A stretch of 64,000 bases of DNA. Source: Rikenellaceae bacterium. GTDB lineage: Bacteria; Bacteroidota; Bacteroidia; Bacteroidales; UBA932. A program made the translations under genes and the position numbers. Shown here piece after piece: positions 52,283 through 60,863 of the stretch. Where the stretch lies: the NCBI GenBank assembly GCA_900771005.1, contig CAAGMI010000060.1:1-64000 (forward strand). The letters are read 5' to 3'. Each line of letters begins with the position of its first letter. The first letter of the stretch is position 1. Under the pieces are notes generated by a model, which did not search any database, had not been told where the DNA came from, and was given only the letters and a program-made list of their open reading frames with translations.

Positions 52283-52960
52283 ATGCGAATTGATATTCTA
52301 ACCGTCGTACCTGAACTTCTTGAGAGCCCTCTTTCACATTCGATTGTCGGAAGAGCAATCAGGAAAGGCATAGTTGAAATCAACGTTCACAACCTCAGAA
52401 AATACGGATTGGGTTCAAGAAAAAACGTTGACGACTACAGCTATGGCGGAGATGCCGGTATGGTTTTGATGATCGAGCCCGTCTATAAGATGATCGAAGA
52501 GCTCAAGTCGGAACGGGACTATGATGAAATAATATATATGTCACCGGACGGGGAGCGCCTCGAGCAGGGCATTTCAAACGAACTTTCACTCAAGGAAAAC
52601 ATAATCATACTGTGCGGCCATTATAAAGGTATAGACCACAGAATACGCGAACATCTGATCACCAGGGAGATTTCCGTAGGAGATTATGTGGTCAGCGGAG
52701 GAGAAATACCGGCCGCACTGCTTGCAGACTCTATCGTCAGACTGATTCCCGGAGCGCTGACAGACGAAACCTCAGCCTTGTCCGACAGTTTTCAGGACTC
52801 GCTCCTGTCCCCTCCCGTATACACAAGACCGGAAGTTTTCAACGGATGGAAAGTTCCTGACGTACTGTTGAGCGGCAATCCCAAACTTATTCAAACTTGG
52901 CAGGACGAACAGGCTTTGGAAAGAACAAAATTACTTCGACCCGAGCTACTTTCTAAATAA
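52283..52960 (+). CDS. trmD: tRNA (guanine-N1)-methyltransferase TrmD
   Basis: 225 aa. SAM-dependent m1G37 methylation of tRNA, which prevents frameshifting. SPOUT trefoil-knot parts visible: SYGGDAGMV, LCGHYKGIDHRI, ISVGDYVVSGGEIPA, and the C-terminal LLSGNPKLIQTWQDEQALERT. It is not next to rpsP/rimM/rplS as in many other phyla. A candidate small RNA gene begins 80 nt beyond its stop. Confidence 0.96.
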   Translation: MRIDILTVVPELLESPLSHSIVGRAIRKGIVEINVHNLRKYGLGSRKNVDDYSYGGDAGMVLMIEPVYKMIEELKSERDYDEIIYMSPDGERLEQGISNELSLKENIIILCGHYKGIDHRIREHLITREISVGDYVVSGGEIPAALLADSIVRLIPGALTDETSALSDSFQDSLLSPPVYTRPEVFNGWKVPDVLLSGNPKLIQTWQDEQALERTKLLRPELLSK

Positions 52961-53004
52961 TTTTAAAAACACAAAAATATTTTTGATAAATTTTTGCAAA
53001 TTTT

Positions 53005-53035
53005 TTTGGTAGTTATAAAAAAAGCGCTATATTTG
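53005..53035 (+). promoter_or_regulatory. Promoter of candidate small RNA 2
   Basis: TTTG (53005-53008), 19-nt spacer, TATATTTG (53028-53035): a full consensus match, the same architecture as the tRNA-Cys and small RNA 1 promoters. Confidence 0.8.
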
Positions 53036-53041
53036 CACTGT

Positions 53042-53164
53042 AAATGATAAACAACTCTACTCTTAAGTCTTTTAAGAGATTCTAACCAACAATAATTAAC
53101 CTTCTTTAAGGTAATACACTACTAACTAACCGATAAAGCTCCGCTGGGACAGCGGGGCTTTATT
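53042..53164 (+). ncRNA. Candidate small RNA 2
   Basis: About 123 nt between a consensus promoter and a terminator, without a coding frame. Three hairpins are visible: CTCTTAA/TTAAGAG (53060-53066 with 53072-53078), ACCTT/AAGGT (53099-53103 with 53108-53112) and the terminator stem. The linker between the last two (ACACTACTAACTAACCGAT) is unpaired and pyrimidine/adenine rich, a likely target-binding part. No gene follows on this strand for thousands of bases, so it is not a leader. I do not recognise the family with certainty; it could be one of the Bacteroidales-specific RNAs known from comparative work. Confidence 0.65.
53135..53161 (+). terminator. Intrinsic terminator of small RNA 2
   Basis: AAAGC-T-CCGCTG (53135-53146) pairs with CAGCGG-G-GCTTT (53150-53161) around GGA; one internal mismatch; the T tract is short (TTTATT). 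Confidence 0.75.
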
Positions 53165-53197
53165 CGTCATATATTGGGGTCCCGCCAACATTTGCAC

Positions 53198-53214
53198 CAA
53201 AAGTCACAATAAGG
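53198..53214 (+). repeat. 17-nt direct repeat, copy 1
   Basis: CAAAAGTCACAATAAGG, identical to 53240-53256, period 42 nt. Confidence 0.8.
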
Positions 53215-53239
53215 AACAAAATCCGCTGATACCCTGCCA

Positions 53240-53256
53240 CAAAAGTCACAATAAGG
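53240..53256 (+). repeat. 17-nt direct repeat, copy 2
   Basis: Identical to 53198-53214. The three bases before it make GCCACAAAA, which recurs at 63726 followed some 15 nt later by GGCTTAAG, as here. Confidence 0.8.
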
Positions 53257-53318
53257 CTTAAGCAGGCAATTATCCGTCTTCAGATAGAGTTAGGGGCTTA
53301 ATCATGTATGTTTTGCCG

Positions 53319-53330
53319 GTGACAAGTTAG
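53319..53330 (+). repeat. 12-nt repeat flanking the accessory block, left copy
   Basis: GTGACAAGTTAG, repeated at 63677-63688; the following bases are also similar (CCTGTTC against ACGGTTC). Confidence 0.6.
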
Positions 53331-53382
53331 CCTGTTCGAGAGCTGAAATCACCAAGTTTCATTGAGCCAAATGGAAGCATAT

Positions 53383-53434
53383 TGCACCGGGAATAGTGCA
53401 CAATTCGGAAATATTTGCACAGAAATCAGTGCAC
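53383..53434. repeat. Four spaced TGCAC motifs
   Basis: TGCAC at 53383, 53397, 53416 and 53430. Both outer pairs have exactly 9 nt between motifs and share the spacer ending AG. Looks like tandem protein-binding sites or a worn repeat. Confidence 0.4.
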
Positions 53435-53574
53435 ACTTCTTTGCTGATACTACTTATGACGTTATTTTACATTTTTCCAACTTTTTCAAAATTGTTATAA
53501 AAATTGCAAAATCCGAGGTTGGGTACGGCACCCTAAGGGACTTCCGGTTAATCCTGGCATTTTAATAATGATAC

Positions 53575-54915
53575 TCAAGCCTTGTCAACAACCTCGCAGT
53601 AAGGTTTGATCATCCCTTCATTCATCTTGCCTCCCATCTTGGACTTGAGTTTCTGATTGTGCATCAGGGAGCCCACGAGATACATCTTCATTGACGTTCC
53701 GAACTTCTTCTGAGGGAAGTCGTACTGGCCGTGGCTTTTGAAGAAGCGGTGGTCCGCACGCATCAGGCCGCGCATAAGGAAAATCAGATCTCGGAAAATC
53801 TTCATGCCGCCTACGCCAAGGAAGTTCTGCGGCATCACTATGCCGTTTTCCATCGCATAGCAGAGCGAGTCACTCAAGCGCTGCAGTGCCCCGTCCGTTC
53901 CAGCCTCATTGCCGGCAACTCCGGCCAGAAAGTTACCGCCGACCTGAGCCCTTGCCTCCAGCACCGTTCGGAGGTTGTTCTCCTGCGAATACAGGCCGTC
54001 GATGATATACCCGAAAGGAGTCCCCATGGTCACTGTCCTGTGGCCGTTGCAGAACTGACGGTCATCGTACATCTTGAAGCGGGAGCCCATCGAGTGGTCC
54101 TGGATACAGAAGGCGTATATTATCGCGTCATGCTTATGTATTGTACCGCGAAGGAACTCATCGAATCCGTCCTTGTAGAAGCACTTCCCGGTAGCCGAGC
54201 AGTTGAAGCAGCTGATGCATCCGCCCTGGAAGGGGAAATCCTCGATGTTCACAACGTCGCACTCATACGGGAACACTGCCAGAAAACGGTCCACCATCGT
54301 CTTCAGGGCTGAGTCTCCCGCCTTGATATCGGCCACTATTACGGCCCTGCGCTCAGATGACTTGGGCAGCGGCTGACATTGGGTTGCGGGCACGGGGACG
54401 AAGTCGGGAGCGAAGTGATCCGGCTTCTTGAAAAAGCCCTTGCCGATGTTCCACAGTAGCATACGGAACCAGTCCACGGCCTGACGCTGGCCGTTCTCCG
54501 TGAGAAGATCATCCATATCGGCCGAAAGGCCCTCTACGAACGGCAGGGCCATATCGGCACAGTTGTCCTCAATGAATTTGTGCGCCGTGATGTCATAGAA
54601 ATGCTTCGAGGTCGTGACTTGTGTAGCGTATTTCCCGGACAGGTCAATGCCGGAAGCCTTCAGCAGCTCTATGAAACGGTGCAGCTGGCACGGCACTAGA
54701 AAAGTGTACACCGGATAGCTGAAGAGCAGGACATCAGCCTTTGCAACGGCCTCCGCGGCCGGAGAAAAGTCCTTCTCCAACGCCTTTATGCGCTGACCGG
54801 CGTTAAGATAATCAAAATTGCACTGAGGGAATTTCTTCTGCAGATAAAGGCATGTCTGCAGTGTGGTGGAATACTTGCCCTTGGGGCTTCCGTTGATTAC
54901 AAGTACATTAAGCAT
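53575..54915 (-). CDS. Two-domain flavodoxin-fold NAD(P)H oxidoreductase with Cys cluster
   Basis: 446 aa. Domain 1 (1-165) starts with LNVLVINGSPKGKYSTT, the FMN-phosphate loop of flavodoxin-like NADPH reductases. Domain 2 (about 188-380) repeats the fold (RRAVIVADIKAGDS) and carries C233-x2-C236-x2-C239-x5-C245, the compact cysteine motif of iron-sulfur flavoproteins. A basic C-terminal tail follows. Probably a cytoplasmic redox enzyme for quinones or toxic compounds. ATG at 54915 overlaps the permease stop by 8 nt, making it the last gene of the efflux operon, and the only one not obviously part of a transporter. Confidence 0.75.
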   Translation of the reverse strand: MLNVLVINGSPKGKYSTTLQTCLYLQKKFPQCNFDYLNAGQRIKALEKDFSPAAEAVAKADVLLFSYPVYTFLVPCQLHRFIELLKASGIDLSGKYATQVTTSKHFYDITAHKFIEDNCADMALPFVEGLSADMDDLLTENGQRQAVDWFRMLLWNIGKGFFKKPDHFAPDFVPVPATQCQPLPKSSERRAVIVADIKAGDSALKTMVDRFLAVFPYECDVVNIEDFPFQGGCISCFNCSATGKCFYKDGFDEFLRGTIHKHDAIIYAFCIQDHSMGSRFKMYDDRQFCNGHRTVTMGTPFGYIIDGLYSQENNLRTVLEARAQVGGNFLAGVAGNEAGTDGALQRLSDSLCYAMENGIVMPQNFLGVGGMKIFRDLIFLMRGLMRADHRFFKSHGQYDFPQKKFGTSMKMYLVGSLMHNQKLKSKMGGKMNEGMIKPYCEVVDKA

Positions 54916-56113
54916 GCTCAAAGATAGTAACTTTCCTGATTCTGACACTCTCCAAATATGAGGCCAGTACTGAGAGGAAGCAGTATATTCCGGTCTGTAT
55001 GAGCAGCCCGTTCAGCAGATTCCCGACCTGCGTCAGTTCACATCCAGCCGTATTCAGATTGATGAACGCAGGACAGGCGAACGATGTAGGGAATATGTAT
55101 GAAAACAATCGCCATACTTTCGGGAATGCCGTTACCGGCCAGGAGAACCCGGTCAGGAACATCGCAATCGGTGAAATGAACAGCAGGGCGACGAGAACGG
55201 TCTCGCGCTTGCGAAAGAACGAGCTCCATGCTGTTGCAAAAAAGACGCAATCCGTGACATAGACAAGCAGAAGCACCAGTATGTCCGCAAAACTGCCCCT
55301 TTGCGGCAATCCGAACATCGCAGGCACCAGGCAGGCTATATATACGCCGATGAACATAAATATCATCCAGTATGCCGCGGTCCTTCCGGCAACGACGCTG
55401 CCGACAGCCGGGCCGCGAGTACGGCTGCAGAGACGCAGATAGCTGCTTCCTTCCTCTCGTACAGTTCCTGCCAGCAGGCAGACACCATAGAACATCACCT
55501 GCTGTATGATGAGCAGCAGGGCTGCGGACAGGAAGAAGATGGAGTATGAGAAAGTCTTGTTATAAGGGTTGTTCTCGTCATAAGGGATAGCTTCTATCAG
55601 CTGGGAAATCTCCTGGTCGGAAATGCCCCCGGCACTGTACCGCTCGATCTTGATCTTCTCCATCTCATCAAGCATCACGAAGTTCGCCCCCAGCATAAGG
55701 TTCTTGTAATAGAGGAAGCTGCTCATGTCGGCATAGATAGAAAGCGTCGCAGTGCGGCACTCGTCGATGTCGCGGCCGAAATCTTCAGGGAAATATATGA
55801 CACCCTTGACCTTCCGCTGCCGCATCAGTTCCTCAGCCTCCGCCATAGTGGCACATTTGCGCGCAACGCGCAATTCACGGGTGGCGTCCACTTTCCGTAT
55901 ATACCTGCGGCTATGGACGCTGCGGGACTCATCGACCACGGCGACAGGCGTATCCTCAAGTATACCGTTATGGTAAATACAGTTGTACAGGAGCGGATAT
56001 CCCAGACCCGCGACGCAGAATATGAGCATCACGCCTCCGTCGGTCACAATCCTTTTCAGTTCGCGCCGGCATATCAGCACGGCGTCGCCGAACCATTTCT
56101 TCAATCCACCCAT
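54908..56113 (-). CDS. ABC-2 type transporter permease, second of two
   Basis: 401-aa inner-membrane protein of the ABC-2 (YhhJ/YbhR-like) type. One N-terminal helix (about 28-46), a periplasmic domain of about 140 residues (VAVVDESRSVHSRRYIRKVDATREL), then five or six helices from about 190 (FLSAALLLIIQQVMFYG, ILVLLLVYVTDCVFF, SPIAMFLTGFSWPVTAFP). It pairs with the next upstream permease, which has the same layout; together they would form the membrane channel. 1-nt gap to that gene. No nucleotide-binding protein in the operon. Confidence 0.85.
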   Translation of the reverse strand: MGGLKKWFGDAVLICRRELKRIVTDGGVMLIFCVAGLGYPLLYNCIYHNGILEDTPVAVVDESRSVHSRRYIRKVDATRELRVARKCATMAEAEELMRQRKVKGVIYFPEDFGRDIDECRTATLSIYADMSSFLYYKNLMLGANFVMLDEMEKIKIERYSAGGISDQEISQLIEAIPYDENNPYNKTFSYSIFFLSAALLLIIQQVMFYGVCLLAGTVREEGSSYLRLCSRTRGPAVGSVVAGRTAAYWMIFMFIGVYIACLVPAMFGLPQRGSFADILVLLLVYVTDCVFFATAWSSFFRKRETVLVALLFISPIAMFLTGFSWPVTAFPKVWRLFSYIFPTSFACPAFINLNTAGCELTQVGNLLNGLLIQTGIYCFLSVLASYLESVRIRKVTIFEHA

Positions 56114-56114
56114 A

Positions 56115-57284
56115 TCAGTTCTTTGGATAATCTAGTTTCACATAAGCAGACTTCAGCCTTGGCAGCACGAATACAGGCGGTATCAGGAATGCCAGCAGCC
56201 AGATTGCCTCCTGCCACCATCCGGCGAAACCGCTTCCGTACATAACCTCCTGCACCCCGAACAGATAGTAATGACGCAGAGGGAACATATACGGGAACCC
56301 CTGGAGTATCCTCGGCATCACTTCCACAGGAAGGGTGAATCCTGTAAAGCTGAGAGACAGCACGCTGAATATAGCTCCGAGGCTCAGGGCGAAACGGCAT
56401 ATCGGGCAGATGCCGATGATAAACACCGCGCATGCTTCGCTGGCAAGCACCAGAAGCAGCATATCAAGCATCATATTCCATATCGAGCCGGCAAGAGGGA
56501 AATGCATCCAGGAGTAAAGTAGCACTTCCACCAGCATTCCGAGCAATGTGAAGAATATGGTATAGACAATGAGTTTTCCTCCCACCGCAACGCCGATTGA
56601 GCCGCCGCTTGTCTCCAGCAGTTCACTTGACTTGTTGTACTTAAGTTCTATGCCGAGGGAATAGATGAGTATGAGGATTATCACCATCTGCAGCGTTCCC
56701 GGAAGCATATTGGCAGAAAGGCATTCGTTGTAGCTGGTCAGAGGATTGCCAATCTTGTGAAGGTCTATGTTGACCGGACGCAGCAGGCCCTGCATCTGCG
56801 ATGCCGGGACACCCTTGGCTTCAAGCACCTGTTTCTGCACGGCACCGGAGGTCAGATAGATCATTGTCAGCAAATCCTGGTAGGACAGGGCACCTCCGAC
56901 GAAGTACAGGCCGTTGATATAGATGGTGATCTTCGGCTGACGGCTGGCCTGCAGGTCGCTGTTGAATCCGGGCGGGATGAGGCATACTGATGTGAGCTTC
57001 CCGGTCTGCATGTCATTCCTTGCGTCAGCGAAAGTATCGTAACGGACCACCTTGCCAAGCTGCGTCGCGTCGAGCTGACGAACAAAGTTGCGTGACAGGG
57101 ATGAATTGTCATTGTCAACCACTCCGATGGGAAGATCTGACGGAAGTCCGTCTCCGAGAAAGGTCAGATAAAAGACCGAGCAGAACGCCATAATCGCCAG
57201 AGGGGCGATCACGAATATCGGCCGCTTCCTCCAGACCTCAAGTTCCCTCAGGATTACGTTCTTGGTATTCTTCCAGGACATCAC
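56115..57284 (-). CDS. ABC-2 type transporter permease, first of two
   Basis: 389 aa, same architecture as its partner: helix 1 (about 20-38), a periplasmic part (PIGVVDNDNSSLSRNFVRQLDATQLG), and five or six C-terminal helices ending in LLAFLIPPVFVLPRL. The VDNDNS/ARxLxRxLDAT signature is typical of YhgE/YbhS-like efflux permeases. Overlaps the HlyD-like gene by 4 nt. Substrate unknown. Confidence 0.85.
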   Translation of the reverse strand: MMSWKNTKNVILRELEVWRKRPIFVIAPLAIMAFCSVFYLTFLGDGLPSDLPIGVVDNDNSSLSRNFVRQLDATQLGKVVRYDTFADARNDMQTGKLTSVCLIPPGFNSDLQASRQPKITIYINGLYFVGGALSYQDLLTMIYLTSGAVQKQVLEAKGVPASQMQGLLRPVNIDLHKIGNPLTSYNECLSANMLPGTLQMVIILILIYSLGIELKYNKSSELLETSGGSIGVAVGGKLIVYTIFFTLLGMLVEVLLYSWMHFPLAGSIWNMMLDMLLLVLASEACAVFIIGICPICRFALSLGAIFSVLSLSFTGFTLPVEVMPRILQGFPYMFPLRHYYLFGVQEVMYGSGFAGWWQEAIWLLAFLIPPVFVLPRLKSAYVKLDYPKN

Positions 57285-58261
57285 TGCTCAATTATTGCAG
57301 TCATCCCAGGGAGTACACCATCGACGTTCCCCTGCGGAACGGCACGCACTTCGAATGTCTTGGCGTCATACTGCCCGATTTCCTTGGTTGCCTTCCATGT
57401 GGCGTAGGAATCACGCACAGCGATGTAGTTGACCGTTGCTTCACACTTCTTACCGTCAAGAGCCGGGATGGTCAGGGATATCCTGTCCCCAATCTTCATC
57501 CCGTGAAGGTAGTCCTCGCGGATGTTGAATGTAAACCAGATATCAGAGAGGTCAGTGACGGTCATGACCGGGGCGCCCTGGCCGACAAGTTCTCCTGCCT
57601 TAGGATATACCGATGATATGACACCGTCGGCAGGAGCAATCAGATAGAGTTCACTCATATAACCCTGAACCTCCTGTATTGCACCTTCGGCCTGATGTAC
57701 AAGCGCCAATGCCGCATCCTTGTCCTCCTGGCGTGCTCCGGCTACGGCCATATCGTACTGGCTCTTTGCTGCAAGCGTCTGACTGACAGCGGCATCGAAC
57801 TTCGCCTTGACCTCGTCATATTTCTGAGCGGAGATGACCTTCTGGTCAAAGAGACGCTGAGTGCGCTCGAACGATTTCTTCATCACATCCTCCTGGACAA
57901 TGGCCTGCTGCCAGAGCTGGTATGCACCGGTGATCTGCTCCTGGCGTGCGCCGTTCGTTGCCTTGCGGCTTTGGGCCATGGCAGCATCGCGTGCGGCCGA
58001 TGCCTGGGCAAGCTTCGCCTTTACCTCCGGAGAATCTATGAATGCAAGAGTATCACCTTTGTGTACCAACGATCCTTCCCGCACATAGATTTCCTCGATT
58101 CGCCCCGGGACCTTGCCGGAAACGCGGTATTCCGTTGCCTCGGCCTCGCCCTGAAGCGTCATCGTCTTTGGTTTGTTTGCGAAGAATCCCGCCAGCCCGA
58201 TCACTACGAGCAAGGCGATGAGGACGGCTAGTCCTATGAATACATTGTAATGCTTTTTCAT
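57281..58261 (-). CDS. HlyD-family periplasmic adaptor (membrane fusion protein)
   Basis: 326 aa. N-terminal membrane anchor (7-27), barrel-sandwich halves (VSGKVPGRIEEIYVREGSLVHKGD and LIAPADGVISSVYPKAGELVGQG) around a long alpha-hairpin (about 80-200), and a beta-barrel domain. This matches the YbhG/EmrA-like group. It bridges the inner-membrane permeases to the TolC-like protein encoded just upstream. 4-nt overlap with the first permease; 13 nt after the tolC-like gene. Confidence 0.92.
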   Translation of the reverse strand: MKKHYNVFIGLAVLIALLVVIGLAGFFANKPKTMTLQGEAEATEYRVSGKVPGRIEEIYVREGSLVHKGDTLAFIDSPEVKAKLAQASAARDAAMAQSRKATNGARQEQITGAYQLWQQAIVQEDVMKKSFERTQRLFDQKVISAQKYDEVKAKFDAAVSQTLAAKSQYDMAVAGARQEDKDAALALVHQAEGAIQEVQGYMSELYLIAPADGVISSVYPKAGELVGQGAPVMTVTDLSDIWFTFNIREDYLHGMKIGDRISLTIPALDGKKCEATVNYIAVRDSYATWKATKEIGQYDAKTFEVRAVPQGNVDGVLPGMTAIIEQ

Positions 58262-58274
58262 ATCTGATTTCTTT

Positions 58275-59786
58275 TTATTTGTCCGATGTATATTGTCCTT
58301 CTGCGCGGTTGAGATTCGTGTCCGTCATCAGCAGTTCGATGCCGGCATCAATGCATTCCGTGTGAGCCTGAAGCCATGCCGACTGAGCTGCCAGGGCCAC
58401 ATTGGATTCCACCACCCCTTCCTCGAAGCCTATGGTGGCGGCACGCAGATTCTCCTCGGCGCTGTCAAGGTTGCTCTTTGCCATCTGAAGGCGTTCCAGC
58501 GCTTCATTACGCTGTGCATGGAGCTGGGACACCTCAAGGCTCACCATATTGGCACCGTCATCGTATTTCGATCTGTAAAGGTCTGCTTCCAGTTTGGCTT
58601 TCTGTGTCTTCTTGAGGGCTTCAAGTCCGTGGAAAATAGGAACCTTTACAGATACTCCAGCCGCGAAAAATCCGTGGAAATCCTTCTGGAATCCGTTTGA
58701 TATGCTTGGATTAGTCAAGAAGTAATTGCCGGTAAGAGCGATTTGCGGCATCATATCCGCACGTGCGACCTTTATCTTCTCATCATATATCTGGGTTGCC
58801 AGATTCAGGCTTCTGAGCTCTGGCCTCTTTGACGTAATCTCTTCCATTGAAAGAGTTGTGCGTGCCTGAGGAACCGTGATGTCATCACAACCTTCATCGG
58901 CAAGTATCACATCAGTGTCGAGAGGAAGTCCGATCTGTTTGCAGAGGAGCATCTTCGCCAGTTTGAGTCCGTTGGTAGCCTTTGTAAGCATCATAGCCGC
59001 CTCGTTTGACTTAACCTTTATTGTAAGCACATCGCTTTGGGTGGCGACCCCCTCACCGGCCGATATCTGCACATCGTGCTCCATGGTTTTCAGGAGATCG
59101 GAGTAATTAGCCGCCAGCTCTTTCTTGGCAGCTATTGAAACAATCTGCCAATATGCCTGGTCGATGTTCACGATAGTCTGTGCATATTCGGTGTCATACT
59201 TGCTTTCTGCGAGTTCTTCAGCAAATTTGGCAATCCTGTTGGCTGCTATGATCTTGCCTCCCACGAACACAGGCTGCTGTAAGGAGACCCCGGCAACGAA
59301 TATGTTGTGAAGGTCGGGATGCAGCAGGTCATCGATGCTTGAACCTATACCATTAATCGCCTGCGATATGTCAGTCTGTGACAGTTCTCCGAGAACAGTC
59401 CGCCACATCGGGCTCAGTAGATATTCTATGGCAAGGTCCGGATTGGACATGATTGCCTGGGTAAGCGTCTCTATCTTGCTGTCAATACCTCTTTGGATGG
59501 TGCTTCCGGCATTCCGGAGAGCAGCGGATTTGTCACTGTCAATCAACGACACATTCAAGGTATTATACATATATGTGCCGGATGCCGAAATGTTCGGGAA
59601 ATAGTTGGCTCTGGCTATGGCCCTGTCGTAATGGGCCATCCCGGAACTGATTCGTGCCTGTTCGAGAGCTTTGTTGTTTGAGACGGCCATGCTCCTGCAT
59701 TCCTCCAGACTCAGCCGTTCCTGTCCGTATGCACTTGACACGATGGCAAGGACTGCTGCGGACATAATGATTCTTGTGATTTTCAT
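58275..59786 (-). CDS. TolC-family outer membrane efflux protein
   Basis: 503 aa. Signal peptide 1-21 (AYGQE) and no lipobox, two outer membrane efflux protein repeats with long coiled helices (SLEECRSMAVSNNKALEQARI, about 25-45; RPELRSLNLATQIYDEKIKVARADMMPQIALTGNYF, second half). Likely trimer forming the exit duct for the pump. First gene of the operon tolC-hlyD-permease-permease-flavoprotein, divergent from an AraC-type regulator 159 nt away. I could not pick a clear promoter box for this strand. Confidence 0.92.
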   Translation of the reverse strand: MKITRIIMSAAVLAIVSSAYGQERLSLEECRSMAVSNNKALEQARISSGMAHYDRAIARANYFPNISASGTYMYNTLNVSLIDSDKSAALRNAGSTIQRGIDSKIETLTQAIMSNPDLAIEYLLSPMWRTVLGELSQTDISQAINGIGSSIDDLLHPDLHNIFVAGVSLQQPVFVGGKIIAANRIAKFAEELAESKYDTEYAQTIVNIDQAYWQIVSIAAKKELAANYSDLLKTMEHDVQISAGEGVATQSDVLTIKVKSNEAAMMLTKATNGLKLAKMLLCKQIGLPLDTDVILADEGCDDITVPQARTTLSMEEITSKRPELRSLNLATQIYDEKIKVARADMMPQIALTGNYFLTNPSISNGFQKDFHGFFAAGVSVKVPIFHGLEALKKTQKAKLEADLYRSKYDDGANMVSLEVSQLHAQRNEALERLQMAKSNLDSAEENLRAATIGFEEGVVESNVALAAQSAWLQAHTECIDAGIELLMTDTNLNRAEGQYTSDK

Positions 59787-59851
59787 ATATTTTTGATTGT
59801 TTCATCATGCGAAAATTACAAAAACGGGTCCTATTCAAACGAAGAATATAT

Positions 59852-59859
59852 TATATTTG
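59852..59859 (+). promoter_or_regulatory. -7 box upstream of the AraC gene
   Basis: TATATTTG; start near 59866 gives an 80-nt leader, long enough to hold regulator sites in the divergent gap. Confidence 0.35.
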
Positions 59860-59945
59860 CCATATCTATTATCCATTTGGCTTATTTAGGGAGAAATTGA
59901 TAATACAACAGACAATAACGGCAAGAAATAGTTCGATTTACTATT

Positions 59946-60854
59946 ATGACAGAAAGACACAACTTTGACATACCTGACCTTCTGAAACAGATGCCCGAAT
60001 CCTCCTACCGCAAGTTGGGTGATGATTTCTTCATTGCGAAATTGGGGTACAACGAATCACTCGAGTTCATGAAATATCCTGTGCGGTTCAACGGATTTCT
60101 GGCGTTCTTCTGCATAGAGGGCAGCTTTTCACTTGACATCAACCTCAAAACATATGAAGTATCAGAAGGCTCGTTGATTGTATATACTCCGGGAAACATT
60201 GCCAGAGTCGCGGCCATGGACAGGTCCGAACTGTCAAAACTGCAGTTCGTGCTCGTGGCGTCGACAGAAGCTTTCATCACAGGCGTAAGAATGGATTTCA
60301 GCAAATTGTACAAAGACAGCCTTCTGGCACTGGAGAACCCGTGCATACGCCTGGACGATGCCGAGAGAGGTCTTATGAAACAATACCTTGACCTTGCTGA
60401 AACTCTGCTGTCCCTTGATATCCCAAACAAAGTGGAGGCGGTCAAGTCCCTCGGAACATCCATATTCTACCTTCTCGGGACAATGTGGAGAAACCGGCTG
60501 GATGTAGCACATCATGACCTGCCAGTGAGGACTAAAAGGGCGAATGCGGTATTCGAGAACTTTCTCAAGCTGGTCGCTGACCATCACCGCAAGGAACACG
60601 GAATCGAGTTCTATGCCGACAAACTGTTGCTGACCCCGAAGTACCTGTCCAAGTTCATCAAGGAAGTGAGCGGCAGGACAGCCCCGGAATGGATAGACTC
60701 TTTCATCATTCTGGATGCGAAGAACCTTTTAAAATATTCGGATATGAGCATCAAGGAAATTGCGTACGATATGCATTTCTCCAGCGTCCCGGCATTCTAC
60801 AAGTTCTTCCAGAAGAAAACCGGGATGACTCCGGCAGCGTACAGATCTGCATAA
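59946..60854 (+). CDS. AraC-family transcriptional regulator
   Basis: 302 aa. N-terminal sensing part with cupin-like features (1-180: FLAFFCIEGSFSLDINL, SEGSLIVYTPGN), C-terminal double helix-turn-helix (about 205-302: IEFYADKLLLTPKYLSKFIKEVSG and IKEIAYDMHFSSVPAFYKFFQKKTGMTPAAYR). Position divergent to the efflux operon makes it the probable local regulator, likely sensing a pump substrate. This is inferred from layout, not seen. Confidence 0.9.
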   Translation: MTERHNFDIPDLLKQMPESSYRKLGDDFFIAKLGYNESLEFMKYPVRFNGFLAFFCIEGSFSLDINLKTYEVSEGSLIVYTPGNIARVAAMDRSELSKLQFVLVASTEAFITGVRMDFSKLYKDSLLALENPCIRLDDAERGLMKQYLDLAETLLSLDIPNKVEAVKSLGTSIFYLLGTMWRNRLDVAHHDLPVRTKRANAVFENFLKLVADHHRKEHGIEFYADKLLLTPKYLSKFIKEVSGRTAPEWIDSFIILDAKNLLKYSDMSIKEIAYDMHFSSVPAFYKFFQKKTGMTPAAYRSA

Positions 60855-60863
60855 GAGATCATA

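Larger units (their letters stand above)
53165..53574. other. Gene-free stretch with short repeats
   Basis: About 410 nt with no ORF I believe. It holds a 17-nt direct repeat (53198 and 53240), half of a 12-nt repeat that recurs at 63677, a cluster of spaced TGCAC motifs (53383-53434) and a GGGT/ACCC dyad near 53520-53534. It borders the accessory block to the right and looks like the scar of past insertions. Confidence 0.5.

Noticed and set aside
52961..53004. Terminator right after trmD
   Set aside because: CAAAAATATTTTTG is palindromic but AT-only and too weak to call as an intrinsic terminator.
53198..53256. CRISPR-like array
   Set aside because: Only two copies of a 17-nt repeat with a 25-nt interval and no cas genes anywhere in the window.
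53362..53565. 67-codon ORF in the repeat-rich gap
   Set aside because: No recognisable domain, spans the TGCAC repeats, no promoter box near the start.
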